Source of the DNA: Candidatus Desulforudis audaxviator MP104C
Lineage (GTDB): Bacteria > Bacillota > Desulfotomaculia > Desulfotomaculales > Desulforudaceae
DNA length: 64,000 nucleotides
Reading direction: 5' to 3'
Assembly: GCF_000018425.1 (NCBI RefSeq)
Contig: NC_010424.1
Coordinates: forward strand, 496,001-560,000
The first letter of the stretch is position 1. Each line of letters starts with the position of its first letter. Below, one piece after another: positions 45,144-54,774 of this stretch. The translations under genes and the position numbers were made by a program. Below the pieces are notes generated by a model. The model saw nothing but the letters and a program-made list of their open reading frames with translations. It did not search any database and was not told the origin of the DNA.

Positions 45144-48100
45144 ATGCGAGGAAATGCAGTTCCTCGCGAGGGCCAGATTTTGAAGGGCCCTCTGTTTAAT
45201 GAGCCGATGCGTGTTGAAACTGCCCGGGCAGGCGGGGACGGGAACTGGGTCCTTGGGCTGGTCGGTATACAGTCCGAGCGTTTCCGCAAGGTTACACTCA
45301 GTTCAGAAGACTTGGAACGCCTCACCATTACCGAAACTGACTACAGTTACGATGGTGACGGAAAATTGCTTCGCCTTGGGTTGCAGGCATATGCCCTCGG
45401 TATAGCGTACGAGTTTGATCCTTACTTCGGTCTTTCTATTTCCCGGGTGGACCCGCTTCCGCATCAGCTTGAAGCGGTCTATGACTATCTCCTGAAGTTG
45501 GCCCGTGTTCGGTTCTTACTGGCAGATGATGCCGGAGCCGGCAAAACGATTATGGCGGGCCTCCTAATCCGTGAGCTGCAACTGCGGGGTCTTGCCGAGC
45601 GGATTCTCGTCGTCTGCCCGGCCAACCTCTCCTTCCAATGGCAGCGGGAGCTGAAGGAGAAATTCGATGAAAAGTTCCTCGTTCTAAAGGGCGGCGATAT
45701 CCGCGACCAGTTCGGGGTCAACCAGTGGCTTGAGCAGAAAAAAGTTATAACCTCGCTCGACCTGGCCAAACGGGAGGAAATTCTGCCCGGTCTCAGGCAG
45801 GTCCGCTGGGACCTTGTCATCGTTGATGAGGCCCATCGCATGTCCTGGACTCCGCCCGCGCGAAAGACCGCGCGTTACGCTCTCGGCGAGCTCCTGCGCG
45901 ATACTTCCGATCACATTCTCATGCTCACGGCAACGCCTCACAAGGGGGACCCCAACAACTTTTCACTCTTTCTGCAACTGCTCGACCGGGATGCGTACGC
46001 CGACGTCCGGTCCATCCGTGAGGCCATGAACCGCCGCCGTGCGCCGTTTTACCTGCGCCGCACCAAAGAGGCGATGGTCTACTTTCCCGAGCGGCGGCCG
46101 GATGGTATATGGGTGGCGGAGAAAATATTCACCAAGCGCATCCCGCATACTGTTGATTTTCAAATAGACGGTCCCGAATTCGAACTGTACAAGGATGTTA
46201 CCCGCTTCGTAAAGCGCCAGAGCGCGAAGGCCGCCGCCCGGGGCGACGATCCGCGGGCACGTGCGGTCGGCTTCCTGATGTCCCTCTATCAGCGGAGGCT
46301 GGCTTCCAGCACCTACGCCGTGCGCCACAGCCTCGAGAACCGCGCTCGCAGGCTTGAAGAAGGATTAAAGCGGGCACAGGAACTGGCTGTCCTTGCTCCT
46401 CCCGACCTACCCGACCCAGAAGATCTTGAAGAAATGGAGGAAAGCGAACGCGAGCGGCTCGAGCAAATGCTCGAAGCCATCACCCTCGCGAGTAACGCCG
46501 AGCAGGTGCGCGAAGAGATTGCGGAACTCCGCCGGCTTGCCGAGCAGGCCAAGACCGTAGAAAGTTCTGACTCCGAGGCCAAGCTCTCTAAACTCAAAGA
46601 CCTGCTCCATAAGGAAGGTTTTTTCGACCAGCCGGCGAAGCGCCTTCTCCTTTTTACCGAGTTCAAAGACACGCTTACCTATCTTGTCGGTAATCTCAAG
46701 ACGTGGGGCTTAAAGGTCGGTTACATTCACGGGGGGATGAAGCCCGGTTCTCGTGATGAACCCGGCACGCGGCTTTACGCCGAACAGCAATTCCGTGAAG
46801 GCGAGATCCAGGTGCTTGTAGCTACTGAAGCGGCGGGCGAAGGCATCAACCTGCAGGTTTGCAACATCCTCTTTAACTACGATATTCCCTGGAATCCTAA
46901 CCGCCTTGAGCAAAGGATGGGCCGGATTCACCGTTACGGCCAGCGCAAGGACTGTCTCATCTTTAACTTCGTTGCCACAAACACCATCGAGGGCCGCGTT
47001 CTTCAGCGTCTACTCGAGAAGCTCCAGGAAATCCGCGACGCCCTGGATGACGACGCCGTCTTCAACGTCGTGGGCGAGGTCCTGCCGGCGGCCCACATCG
47101 AGCGCATCCTGCGCGACTACTACGCCGGCAAGCTCGGGGATGCCGACCTCGAAGAGCGCCTACTTCAGAACGTGGATGAAGGCAGGTTCCGGGCGATTTG
47201 CGAGAACGCGCTGGAGGGGCTGGCGTCGAAGAAACTCAACTTGGCAATGCTGATAGAGCGCCGCGCCCGTGCCCAGGAGCGGCGCGTTGTTCCCGAGACC
47301 ATCGCCCGCTTCATCCGCGAGGCGGCCGACTACGTGCCGCTTAAGCTCAAAGTCGTCGAAAATATGGCGCATACCTTCGAGCCTGCCAGGACGCCTTCAG
47401 TCCTGATGCGTTACGAGCGAGATCCAGATTGGAAACTCCCCGCCGTTTCGGCGAAGTATCCGCGCTGTTCAACGGACCGTGAAACGGCGGAGAGATACAG
47501 CCTCGAATGGGTCACCCCCGGCCATCCACTCTTCGAGGCCCTCCGGAGGCACACCTACGCCCAAGCTGTCGAAGCCTTCGGTAAGGGTGCCTGTTATTAT
47601 TCGCTTCAGCATGAGGAACCTTCCCGGATCGACTTCTACCGCGCTCGGGTTGTGGACGGCCTGGGCCATGTGGTTCACGAGCGGCTTTTCGCGGTAGAGA
47701 CTACCGCCGCCGGCGAACATTTCCTGCGTGAGCCGAACATGCTGGGAAACTTCACCCCGGCCGAACCGCCTGCCGGACTTTCCGCCGTTGCCTTTGCGCC
47801 CGAAGCATCGGCGTGGCTGTATGATAACGCGCTCCAGCCTTTTTTAGAAGAGACCCGCAAGGAACGCATCGCGGAGGTGGAGCGCATTGCCGAGCACGTG
47901 GAGCTTTCACTCACAGAGCTTCTCCAGCGTGCGGATGAAGAGATAGGGAAAGCGATCGAGGACAAGGAAAAAGGGATCCCCGGAGCGGATGGCCGATTGG
48001 TTCAGGCGGAAAATCGTCATGCGGAACTCATGGCGAGACGCGAACGCCGCCGGAAGGAACTGGAGCAGCAAAGGTCACTTACCCTTCAGGCGGTAGAGCG

Positions 48101-48587
48101 TATGGCCAGCGTGCTGGTGCTGCCGCACCCGGAGCGCGAGGCGCCGGATGTCCGCCAAATGCGGCCCGATCTGGAGACCGAGGCCGTTGCGATGCAGGTA
48201 GTTATGGAGTATGAGAAGGCCCAGGGCCGGCAGATCTATGATGTCCACGAGAAGAACCTCGGTTACGACGTTACCAGCCTCGACCTTAACTCCGGTGAGC
48301 TGCGCCTTATAGAGGTGAAGGGATTAGCCGAAGCCACGGGGACGATCCTGCTCACGCCTAACGAGCGTCGCGTGGCCGAGGACCGCCGCGACTGTTATTG
48401 GCTCTACGTGGTGACCAACTGCAATGCTAAGCCGCAGCTACAGGAACCGATCAAGGACCCCGCGCGCTTTAAATGGCACGAGGTCACCAAGGTGGCGCAC
48501 TACTACCTGACTGTGGACGCCCTGACCCTGCCGATGCAGGTGAGGGAGGAACAGGCGTCATACAAAGGAGGTAAGCTATGTGAATAG
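45144..48587 (+). CDS. SNF2-family helicase with C-terminal DUF3883 domain (DrmD-like)
   Basis: First gene of the six-gene operon, 1147 aa. SF2 motifs are intact: PLPHQLEAVYDYLL (Q-like), Walker A in ADDAGAGKTIMAG (Lys134), DEAH at 228-231 (LVIVDEAHRMSW), MLTATPHKGDP, and in the second RecA domain LLFTEFKDTLTYLV, VATEAAGEGINLQVCN and RMGRIHRYGQRKD. A helical, Glu-rich region (~920-1000) leads to DUF3883, where Asp1042 (GYDVTSLD) and Glu1057-x-Lys1059 (LIEVKG) are spaced like a PD-(D/E)XK core. Closest known analogue by architecture: DrmD of class 1 DISARM. ATG 45144 follows AAGGTGAAAGA. Confidence 0.9.
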   Translation: MRGNAVPREGQILKGPLFNEPMRVETARAGGDGNWVLGLVGIQSERFRKVTLSSEDLERLTITETDYSYDGDGKLLRLGLQAYALGIAYEFDPYFGLSISRVDPLPHQLEAVYDYLLKLARVRFLLADDAGAGKTIMAGLLIRELQLRGLAERILVVCPANLSFQWQRELKEKFDEKFLVLKGGDIRDQFGVNQWLEQKKVITSLDLAKREEILPGLRQVRWDLVIVDEAHRMSWTPPARKTARYALGELLRDTSDHILMLTATPHKGDPNNFSLFLQLLDRDAYADVRSIREAMNRRRAPFYLRRTKEAMVYFPERRPDGIWVAEKIFTKRIPHTVDFQIDGPEFELYKDVTRFVKRQSAKAAARGDDPRARAVGFLMSLYQRRLASSTYAVRHSLENRARRLEEGLKRAQELAVLAPPDLPDPEDLEEMEESERERLEQMLEAITLASNAEQVREEIAELRRLAEQAKTVESSDSEAKLSKLKDLLHKEGFFDQPAKRLLLFTEFKDTLTYLVGNLKTWGLKVGYIHGGMKPGSRDEPGTRLYAEQQFREGEIQVLVATEAAGEGINLQVCNILFNYDIPWNPNRLEQRMGRIHRYGQRKDCLIFNFVATNTIEGRVLQRLLEKLQEIRDALDDDAVFNVVGEVLPAAHIERILRDYYAGKLGDADLEERLLQNVDEGRFRAICENALEGLASKKLNLAMLIERRARAQERRVVPETIARFIREAADYVPLKLKVVENMAHTFEPARTPSVLMRYERDPDWKLPAVSAKYPRCSTDRETAERYSLEWVTPGHPLFEALRRHTYAQAVEAFGKGACYYSLQHEEPSRIDFYRARVVDGLGHVVHERLFAVETTAAGEHFLREPNMLGNFTPAEPPAGLSAVAFAPEASAWLYDNALQPFLEETRKERIAEVERIAEHVELSLTELLQRADEEIGKAIEDKEKGIPGADGRLVQAENRHAELMARRERRRKELEQQRSLTLQAVERMASVLVLPHPEREAPDVRQMRPDLETEAVAMQVVMEYEKAQGRQIYDVHEKNLGYDVTSLDLNSGELRLIEVKGLAEATGTILLTPNERRVAEDRRDCYWLYVVTNCNAKPQLQEPIKDPARFKWHEVTKVAHYYLTVDALTLPMQVREEQASYKGGKLCE

Positions 48588-48792
48588 GACACCAGTTTCT
48601 TCCAGCAACATTTGTTCTATTGGCTACGAGCCGGATACCAGAACACTGGAGGTAGAGTTCCATAGTGGCGGCGTGTACCAGTACTTCGCGGTACCCGAAT
48701 CCGTGTATCGAGGATTAATGCAATCCCCGTCAAAGGGGTCTTACTTTCTTGACCATATCAAGGGCAGGTATTCTTTCAATCGGATAAGGTAG
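48580..48792 (+). CDS. KTSC-domain mini-protein
   Basis: A 70-residue protein made of a single KTSC domain: SSSNICSIGYEPDTRTLEVE, FHSGGVYQYFAVPESVYRGL and SPSKGSYFLDHIKGRYSFNR. The domain's name motif (Lys-Thr/Gly-Ser-Tyr/Cys) appears as SKGSYF. KTSC domains also occur fused to lysyl-tRNA synthetases and in phages and are thought to bind nucleic acid; no enzymatic role is known. GTG 48580 overlaps the helicase stop by 8 nt under AAAGGAGGT, and the next gene starts 8 nt after it, so it is a genuine operon member. Confidence 0.8.
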   Translation: MNRTPVSSSNICSIGYEPDTRTLEVEFHSGGVYQYFAVPESVYRGLMQSPSKGSYFLDHIKGRYSFNRIR

Positions 48793-48800
48793 GTGGTATC

Positions 48801-50792
48801 ATGCTCATTAGCGCGGTACACGTGAAGAACTTCCGGTCAATCCTGGATGATTCGCTTCCCTGCGACCGCTTGACGGCATTGGTAGGCCGTAATGGAGCGG
48901 GGAAGTCTTCATTACTCAGGGCATTAGAATTGTTCTATGACCCGTCTGCCAAGGTGACAACCGAGGATTTCTATGCGGAGGATACCAGTCAGGATATTGA
49001 GATTGCCGTTACCTTCGCCGAATTATCTACCGAGGAGCAAGATTTCTTTTCCGCATATATCGACAACGGTACCCTTACTGTGGTACGTGTCTTCTCGCTG
49101 GCACCTGGTAGGAAATCCGGCACCTACCATGGCATGAGGCTACAGAACCCAGACTTCGCAGAGGTTCGCACTGCAGGTGGTAGGAGAGAGATCACGAACA
49201 AGTACAATGAGTTGAGAAGTACCGAAAAGTACTCGTCACTTCCAACTGTACGGTCTGCTGACGAGGCCTTAAGCAAGCTCCAGGAATGGGAATCCGCTAA
49301 CCCTAACGCATGCGTCAGGATGCGCGACGATGGCCAGTTCTTTGGGTTTACAGAGGTCGGGCAAGGTTACCTAGGTCGTCATACCCGCTTCATTCGAATT
49401 CCGGCTGTTCGTGATGCCTCAGAAGACGCCATGGAGAGAAGAGGCTCCTGCGTCACCGAGATCATGGACCTCGTTGTACGTAGCGCGCTTGCGCGCAGGA
49501 AGGACATAGCAACATTCAAGGAAGAAACGCAGGCGAAGTATAGAGATATTCTAGACCCGGCCAAACTCAGCGAACTAACAGGGCTTCAGGCACAGCTGTC
49601 CAAGACGCTGAAGCAGTATGCCCCGGAGGCTGACGTTTCCCTGCGCTGGGCTGAATTTGCTGATATTAACATCCCGATGCCTGAAGCCCAAGTCAAGCTG
49701 GTTGAAGATGGGTACGAGTCATCGGTGTTACGTACGGGTCACGGTCTCCAACGTGCCTTCATCTTGACCATGTTGCAACATCTGGTTGCGGCGCGAGAAA
49801 TGAAGAAGACAATGGAGGAGGGTTTCGATTCGAAGGAGCAAAGTTCAGAGGCAGAAGAACCATACCTTCCGGGTCTCGTCCTGGCCATCGAAGAACCGGA
49901 GTTATACCAACATCCCAGCCGCCAGCGGCATCTGGCCTCCGTCCTTGTAAAACTGGCAACAGGAACAATTCCAGGAGTCGCCAAGAAAACACAGGTCATC
50001 TATTCGACTCACTCCCCCTTATTTGTTGGTCTTGACCGCTTTGATCAAATCAGGCTCCTTCGAAAAAAAGATGTTGGGGCCGGAAAGCCGAAGGTCACAG
50101 AAGTTGTAAAGGCCAATCTTGAAGCTGTGGCCGAAGAGCTGTGGGATGCCTGTGGCCGACAAGGAGTCAAGTATACGTCAGAAACGCTTCGACCCCGACT
50201 ACAGGCGATTATGACTCCTTGGGTCAATGAGGGATTTTTCGCGGATGTAGTGGTGCTGGTTGAAGGTGAAGATGATCGAGCTGCCATCCTTGGTGTGGCC
50301 AGGGCGATGGGGTATGATTTCGATAGCGCGAACATCTCGGTTATTCCGTGCATGGGCAAGCCCAATTTAGATCGACCGCTGGTCATTTTTCGGCGCTTAC
50401 GGATCCCTGTTTACGTGATTTGGGACAGCGATTACGGAGAAAGGGACCCGAAACCGGAAAGCAACCGCTACTTGTTGCGGCTTCTCGGCCAGGCGGAGGA
50501 AGATTGGCCGAATATAGTTGAAGACTGGTACGCCTGTTTCGAGGTGAAGCTGGAAGCGACTATTGCGGAGGAGATTGGGCAGGAGCTATTTAATCAATTG
50601 CTGTCTCAAGCCCAAAACGAGCTTGGAATCCCAAAGAAAGAGCACGCACTAAAAAACCCCGTTGTTCTTCAACAGATTGTTGAAAAAGCCGCCGCTGAAG
50701 GGAAAGAGAGCATATCTTTAAAGGGTATCGTTCAAAAAATCATTGCCCTGAAGTCCCGACAGGAGGAGAGTAATGATCCCCAAAGAGTGTAA
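48801..50792 (+). CDS. OLD-family ATPase with TOPRIM nuclease domain
   Basis: A 663-residue SMC/ABC-like ATPase fused to TOPRIM. Walker A is VGRNGAGKSSLLRAL (residues ~28-42), the signature-like segment RTGHGLQRAFILTML, Walker B GLVLAIEEPELYQHP, and the H-loop VIYSTHSPLFVGL. The TOPRIM domain begins VVVLVEGEDDRAAILGVARA and has the DxD-type pair in YVIWDSDYGE. OLD enzymes are metal-dependent nucleases used in phage exclusion (P2 Old) and Gabija (GajA). No UvrD-like GajB or reverse transcriptase partner is adjacent; the methylase start overlaps its end by 20 nt instead. Confidence 0.88.
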   Translation: MLISAVHVKNFRSILDDSLPCDRLTALVGRNGAGKSSLLRALELFYDPSAKVTTEDFYAEDTSQDIEIAVTFAELSTEEQDFFSAYIDNGTLTVVRVFSLAPGRKSGTYHGMRLQNPDFAEVRTAGGRREITNKYNELRSTEKYSSLPTVRSADEALSKLQEWESANPNACVRMRDDGQFFGFTEVGQGYLGRHTRFIRIPAVRDASEDAMERRGSCVTEIMDLVVRSALARRKDIATFKEETQAKYRDILDPAKLSELTGLQAQLSKTLKQYAPEADVSLRWAEFADINIPMPEAQVKLVEDGYESSVLRTGHGLQRAFILTMLQHLVAAREMKKTMEEGFDSKEQSSEAEEPYLPGLVLAIEEPELYQHPSRQRHLASVLVKLATGTIPGVAKKTQVIYSTHSPLFVGLDRFDQIRLLRKKDVGAGKPKVTEVVKANLEAVAEELWDACGRQGVKYTSETLRPRLQAIMTPWVNEGFFADVVVLVEGEDDRAAILGVARAMGYDFDSANISVIPCMGKPNLDRPLVIFRRLRIPVYVIWDSDYGERDPKPESNRYLLRLLGQAEEDWPNIVEDWYACFEVKLEATIAEEIGQELFNQLLSQAQNELGIPKKEHALKNPVVLQQIVEKAAAEGKESISLKGIVQKIIALKSRQEESNDPQRV

Positions 50793-53784
50793 ACGGCTGG
50801 CGGAGGTAGACTTTCCGATTGCCGAGGTATCGAAGCACTCGGTGCGGGAGAAGTCTATTCGTCATGGGCACCCGAGTACGCTGCACCTGTGGTGGGCCAG
50901 ACGGCCGCTTGCGGCGTGCCGGGCGATGCTCCTGGGGCTGCTTCTGCCCGATCCTGCCGATCCCTTTTGCCCCGGCGCTTTTAAGGTACAGGTTCGCCGG
51001 ATTCTCTCGCGTCTTTACCAGGGGGCGGCAGACGCCTCAGATGCGGACCTGCGGCGCTGGCTGCTCAAGTTCATCGGCGACTTTGCCAACTGGGATCTTT
51101 CAACGGATCAGGGTTACCTCCAGGCCGGTAGGGACTTGGTTAAAGCGGCCCACGGTGAGGAACCGCCGCTTGTCGTTGACCCCTTTGCGGGCGGCGGGTC
51201 GATCCCACTTGAGGCGCTGCGGCTGGGCTGCGACGCCTTCGCCAGCGATCTTAACCCGGTGGCCTGTCTGATTTTGAAGGTAATGCTGGAAGACATTCCC
51301 CGCTACGGGCCTGAGCTGGCTGAGGAACTGCGCCGCGTCGGGGCAGAGATCAAGAAGCAGGCTGAAAAGGAACTGGCGGAATTCTACCCGAAAGACTCCG
51401 ATGGGGCCACGCCCATCGCCTACCTCTGGGCGCGGATAGTAAAATGCGAGTCGCCCAACTGCGGCGCGGAGATCCCGCTGGTGCGCTCCTTTTGGCTCTG
51501 TAAGAAGGCGAACCGCAAGCGGGCGCTCCGGTATAAGGTAGTCTGCTCCGGGAACGAATCGCCAGCCATAGAATTTGAAATCTTTGAACCCAAGACGGAT
51601 AAGGAAGTTTCCAACGGCACAGTGACGCGCGCCAAGGCCACATGCCCGGCCTGTCACATTGTTCTTCCGCCGGAGCGGGTGCGGGCACAGCTATCCGAGC
51701 AACGCGGCGGCGCGGATGTGCTCTTTGACGCGAAGAGAAACCGGGTCGGCGGCGCGCGGCTACTCGCTGTGGTGACCCTCAAGCCCGGCGAGCAGGGCCG
51801 CCATTACCGCTTGCCCACCGAGCGCGACTATCAGGCAGTTTGGAACGCGCAGAAGCGGCTGAAAGCGATCCTTGACGAGTGGGAGCGTAGCGGTAGGAAA
51901 GGTCTTTGTCCGGTGCCGGATGAGCCGTTGCCGCTGATGAGCGGAACGTTCAACGTGCCGATCTACGGCATGAGCCGGTGGGGCGACCTCTTTGCCGCGC
52001 GACAGAAAGCGGCGATGCTGACACTAGCGACACTAATTGAGCGAGTGGGGCGCGAAGAAACTACGGGCGTCCTCAGGGAGGTCCTATCGCTGTCTCTCGG
52101 TAAGGTCCTTCGTCACTGCAACGTGGTTAGCAAGTGGCACCGAGGAAGTGAGACTGTCGCTGGTGCATTCGGGATACAGGCGCTTCCAATGTCTTGGGAC
52201 TTTCCGGAGATGTTCCCGCTAGTCGATTACGCCGGGGGACTGAGCGATGCGCTTGAGGATGTGAATGAGGCAGTTTCGGCAGTTGCGACGGCGGCAGGTT
52301 CGGTCGGGCAGATCGAGATCGCAGATGCGGCAGAGCATCCGCTGCCCGACGTAACGGTCTCAGTGTGGTTCACCGATCCGCCGTACTATTTTGCGATCCC
52401 ATACGCCGATCTGTCTGATTTCTTTTTCGTATGGCTGAAGCGTGCGCTTCCAAGGCACCCTGGATTGGTCGATCGTTTCGATCCAGGCAATCCGCTCACC
52501 CACAAGAACCGTGAGCTGTGCGAAATGGCGCATTGGGACCCTGACCGATACGCTCACAAGAATCAGAAGTTTTTCGAGGAGGGCATGAGGGCCGCGTTCG
52601 CTGAAGGTCGCCGTGTCTTACGCGAGGATGGTGTGGGCTGTGTAGTGTTTGCTCACAAGACTACGGAGGGGTGGGAAGCGCTTCTGTCGGGGATGAGCCA
52701 AGCCGGCTGGACGATTACGGGATCATGGCCTGTCGCAACGGAAAGAGGTGCACGACTGCGCGCGCGCGAATCCGCGGCCCTTGCCACCAGCGTTCACCTC
52801 GTCTGCCGCCCCCGCCCGGAAAATGCGCCCGTGGGCGACTGGGCCGACGTCCTGCGCGAGCTGCCTAAGCGGGTCGGGGACTGGATGGAGCGCCTCCAGT
52901 CCGAAGGAATACGCGGTGCGGACCTTGTCTTTGCCTGCATCGGCCCGGCGTTGGAGATTTTCAGCCGGTACAGCCGCGTCGAGACCGCGGACGGCAGAGA
53001 AGTTAAACTTGCCGAATACCTGGAAAAGGTCTGGGAGGTCGTGGGCCGCACTGCTTTGGAACAGGTTCTTGGGACTGCTGAAGCTATGGCCCGCAACAGC
53101 GCAGTCGGGGCTCTCGAAGAAGACGCGCGTCTTACGGCGCTCTTCCTCTGGACACTCCAGAGCACCAATGGCAATGCGGCAGACATCGGTGCCCAGGAAG
53201 CTGAAGAGGGAGAGATTTCCGATGAGGACGATGAAGAGGAGACCACCCCACATCGCAAAGCGAAGGGATATACCCTCATTTTCGACGTTGTGCGCCGGTT
53301 TGCCCAGCCTCTCGGGATCAATTTGCCTAAATGGGAAGGCCGGATCATCGAAACGAAAAAGGGTATTGTGCGGTTGCTTCCGGTCGTCGAGCGGGCAAAG
53401 CAGCTTTTCGGTGAAGACGGGGCAAAGGTGACCGCAGACTGGATCGAACACAACTCGCAAAAGAATTTGCAGTTAGTGCTTTTTCCGGAACTTGAAGAGC
53501 AGCGTGCTCCGAGGGTTCGCAGACGTAGCCGCGGAAAGATATCGGTCACCCCGTCTGCCGTGGAGGGTAACGCCAAGCAGGAGGCGACTACGCTCGACCG
53601 GGTACACGCCGCGATGCTGCTTCAGGCCGGCGGCCAGACTAACGCTTTACGGGCGCTCATCAAGGCCGAGCAGGAACGCGGCCCCGACTTTCTACGCCTG
53701 GCGAATGCGTTATCGGCGCTCTACCCTAAGGGGAGCGAGGAGAAGCGCTTGCTTGACGCTATGCTGTTGGCCGTGTCGAGGTAA
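50773..53784 (+). CDS. DUF1156 (COG1743-type) DNA methylase with zinc ribbon
   Basis: A 1003-residue methyltransferase. The DUF1156 leader FPIAEVSKHSVREKSIRHGH and TLHLWWARRPLAACRA opens the protein. SAM motif I is VVDPFAGGGSIPLEALRLG (Asp136). A Cys pair CESPNCG and a second pair in TCPACHIV (residues ~225 and ~290) form a split zinc ribbon. The catalytic motif IV is TDPPYYFAIPYADL (Asp535), of the amino-methyltransferase type (N6-adenine or N4-cytosine). A long acidic linker (EEGEISDEDDEEE, ~residue 820) precedes a helical C-terminus. Such methylases travel with DUF499 ATPases in predicted defence loci. No specificity subunit is nearby. Confidence 0.9.
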   Translation: MIPKECKRLAEVDFPIAEVSKHSVREKSIRHGHPSTLHLWWARRPLAACRAMLLGLLLPDPADPFCPGAFKVQVRRILSRLYQGAADASDADLRRWLLKFIGDFANWDLSTDQGYLQAGRDLVKAAHGEEPPLVVDPFAGGGSIPLEALRLGCDAFASDLNPVACLILKVMLEDIPRYGPELAEELRRVGAEIKKQAEKELAEFYPKDSDGATPIAYLWARIVKCESPNCGAEIPLVRSFWLCKKANRKRALRYKVVCSGNESPAIEFEIFEPKTDKEVSNGTVTRAKATCPACHIVLPPERVRAQLSEQRGGADVLFDAKRNRVGGARLLAVVTLKPGEQGRHYRLPTERDYQAVWNAQKRLKAILDEWERSGRKGLCPVPDEPLPLMSGTFNVPIYGMSRWGDLFAARQKAAMLTLATLIERVGREETTGVLREVLSLSLGKVLRHCNVVSKWHRGSETVAGAFGIQALPMSWDFPEMFPLVDYAGGLSDALEDVNEAVSAVATAAGSVGQIEIADAAEHPLPDVTVSVWFTDPPYYFAIPYADLSDFFFVWLKRALPRHPGLVDRFDPGNPLTHKNRELCEMAHWDPDRYAHKNQKFFEEGMRAAFAEGRRVLREDGVGCVVFAHKTTEGWEALLSGMSQAGWTITGSWPVATERGARLRARESAALATSVHLVCRPRPENAPVGDWADVLRELPKRVGDWMERLQSEGIRGADLVFACIGPALEIFSRYSRVETADGREVKLAEYLEKVWEVVGRTALEQVLGTAEAMARNSAVGALEEDARLTALFLWTLQSTNGNAADIGAQEAEEGEISDEDDEEETTPHRKAKGYTLIFDVVRRFAQPLGINLPKWEGRIIETKKGIVRLLPVVERAKQLFGEDGAKVTADWIEHNSQKNLQLVLFPELEEQRAPRVRRRSRGKISVTPSAVEGNAKQEATTLDRVHAAMLLQAGGQTNALRALIKAEQERGPDFLRLANALSALYPKGSEEKRLLDAMLLAVSR

Positions 53785-53793
53785 GAAAGAGAG

Positions 53794-54759
53794 ATGGCAG
53801 TTGTGAAGCCTATTCCGTCAGTATGGCAAATAGCCGCCGGCCCGGCAACCCGGCCGTATGCTGATATTTTTCTCAGGTACGGCGTTGGGCTTATCGGGCC
53901 GGGCGACGCCGGACCTTGGAAACCAGAACGCGACGATATTGAGTTCGAGGGCGGTTTTGTCCGTCGCTTCGCCAGCGAGATGGAAATCGGCGATGTGGTC
54001 CTCTTGCGAACGGGTATTGCTACAATCACCGCTGTGGGGATCGTGGCGAGCGAGTACCTGTACCTTGAGCAGTTCGATGATGTAAATGGCTGGGACTTGC
54101 AGCACGCCAGGCGAATCCGGTGGTGCGCGCTTCCGCAACCGTATACCTTCGACAGCCAAGTATTCGGCGCGAATCCTGCCCGCTGCTCGCGGGTGCGGTC
54201 GGAGGAGGTCGTTGAATACGCCCTCAGGTTCATCAATTCGCCGCCGACTCAATGGCAGACAGCACCCCTTCCCGACCTCCCGCAGGAAGAGCCGCCGCTT
54301 TCGGATGTTCCGACTGTTATAAGTGAGGTGGTTGCCCAGGCGCAGGACCTGGTGCCGCTTTACTGGGACAGTGGAAGGTTTGGAGATCTACCGACTGAAG
54401 ACGAGCTTGTGGGGCATTTTGTGCTGCCCTTGCTGCGCTCCTTAGGTTGGCCCCCTGAGTGCATCGCGGTGAAATGGCGCTATATTGACGTGGCGGTTTT
54501 CTCGGCGTTGCCGCGCATCGCAAAAAACTGCCAGTTTGTTGTCGAGGTCAAGCGCCTCGGCGCAGGGGTGGAGGGCGCACTGAAGCAAGCGAAGGGCTAT
54601 TTAGAGTCGTTTGGAACACCCCGCGACGTTGTGGTCACCGACGGCATCCGTTACCGTCTCTATTCCTCCCAGGATAGTTTTGCGCCTGTTGCCTACGCGA
54701 ATCTTGTGCGCCTGAAGGCATCAGCCGTTCGGTTGTTCGATTATCTAAAACGAAGGTAA
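53794..54759 (+). CDS. PUA/EVE-like domain fused to a PD-(D/E)XK (HsdR-N-like) nuclease
   Basis: A 321-residue protein of two parts. Residues ~10-150 begin WQIAAGPATRPYADIFLRYG, then GLIGPGD and SEMEIGDVVLLRTGIATITA, resembling EVE/PUA-type folds that read modified bases. Residues ~190-321 resemble the N-terminal nuclease of type I R subunits: Glu204 (TEDELVGHFVLPLLRSLGW), Asp232 (RYIDVAVF), Glu251-Val-Lys253 (FVVEVKRLG) and the RecB-like Gln265-x3-Tyr269 (QAKGY), followed by VVTDGIRYRLY. All catalytic residues are present. 9 nt after the methylase and 15 nt before the DUF499 gene. The domain assignment of the N-terminal part is by eye and less certain than the nuclease. Confidence 0.75.
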   Translation: MAVVKPIPSVWQIAAGPATRPYADIFLRYGVGLIGPGDAGPWKPERDDIEFEGGFVRRFASEMEIGDVVLLRTGIATITAVGIVASEYLYLEQFDDVNGWDLQHARRIRWCALPQPYTFDSQVFGANPARCSRVRSEEVVEYALRFINSPPTQWQTAPLPDLPQEEPPLSDVPTVISEVVAQAQDLVPLYWDSGRFGDLPTEDELVGHFVLPLLRSLGWPPECIAVKWRYIDVAVFSALPRIAKNCQFVVEVKRLGAGVEGALKQAKGYLESFGTPRDVVVTDGIRYRLYSSQDSFAPVAYANLVRLKASAVRLFDYLKRR

Positions 54760-54774
54760 GGAGGGGGCGAACCG

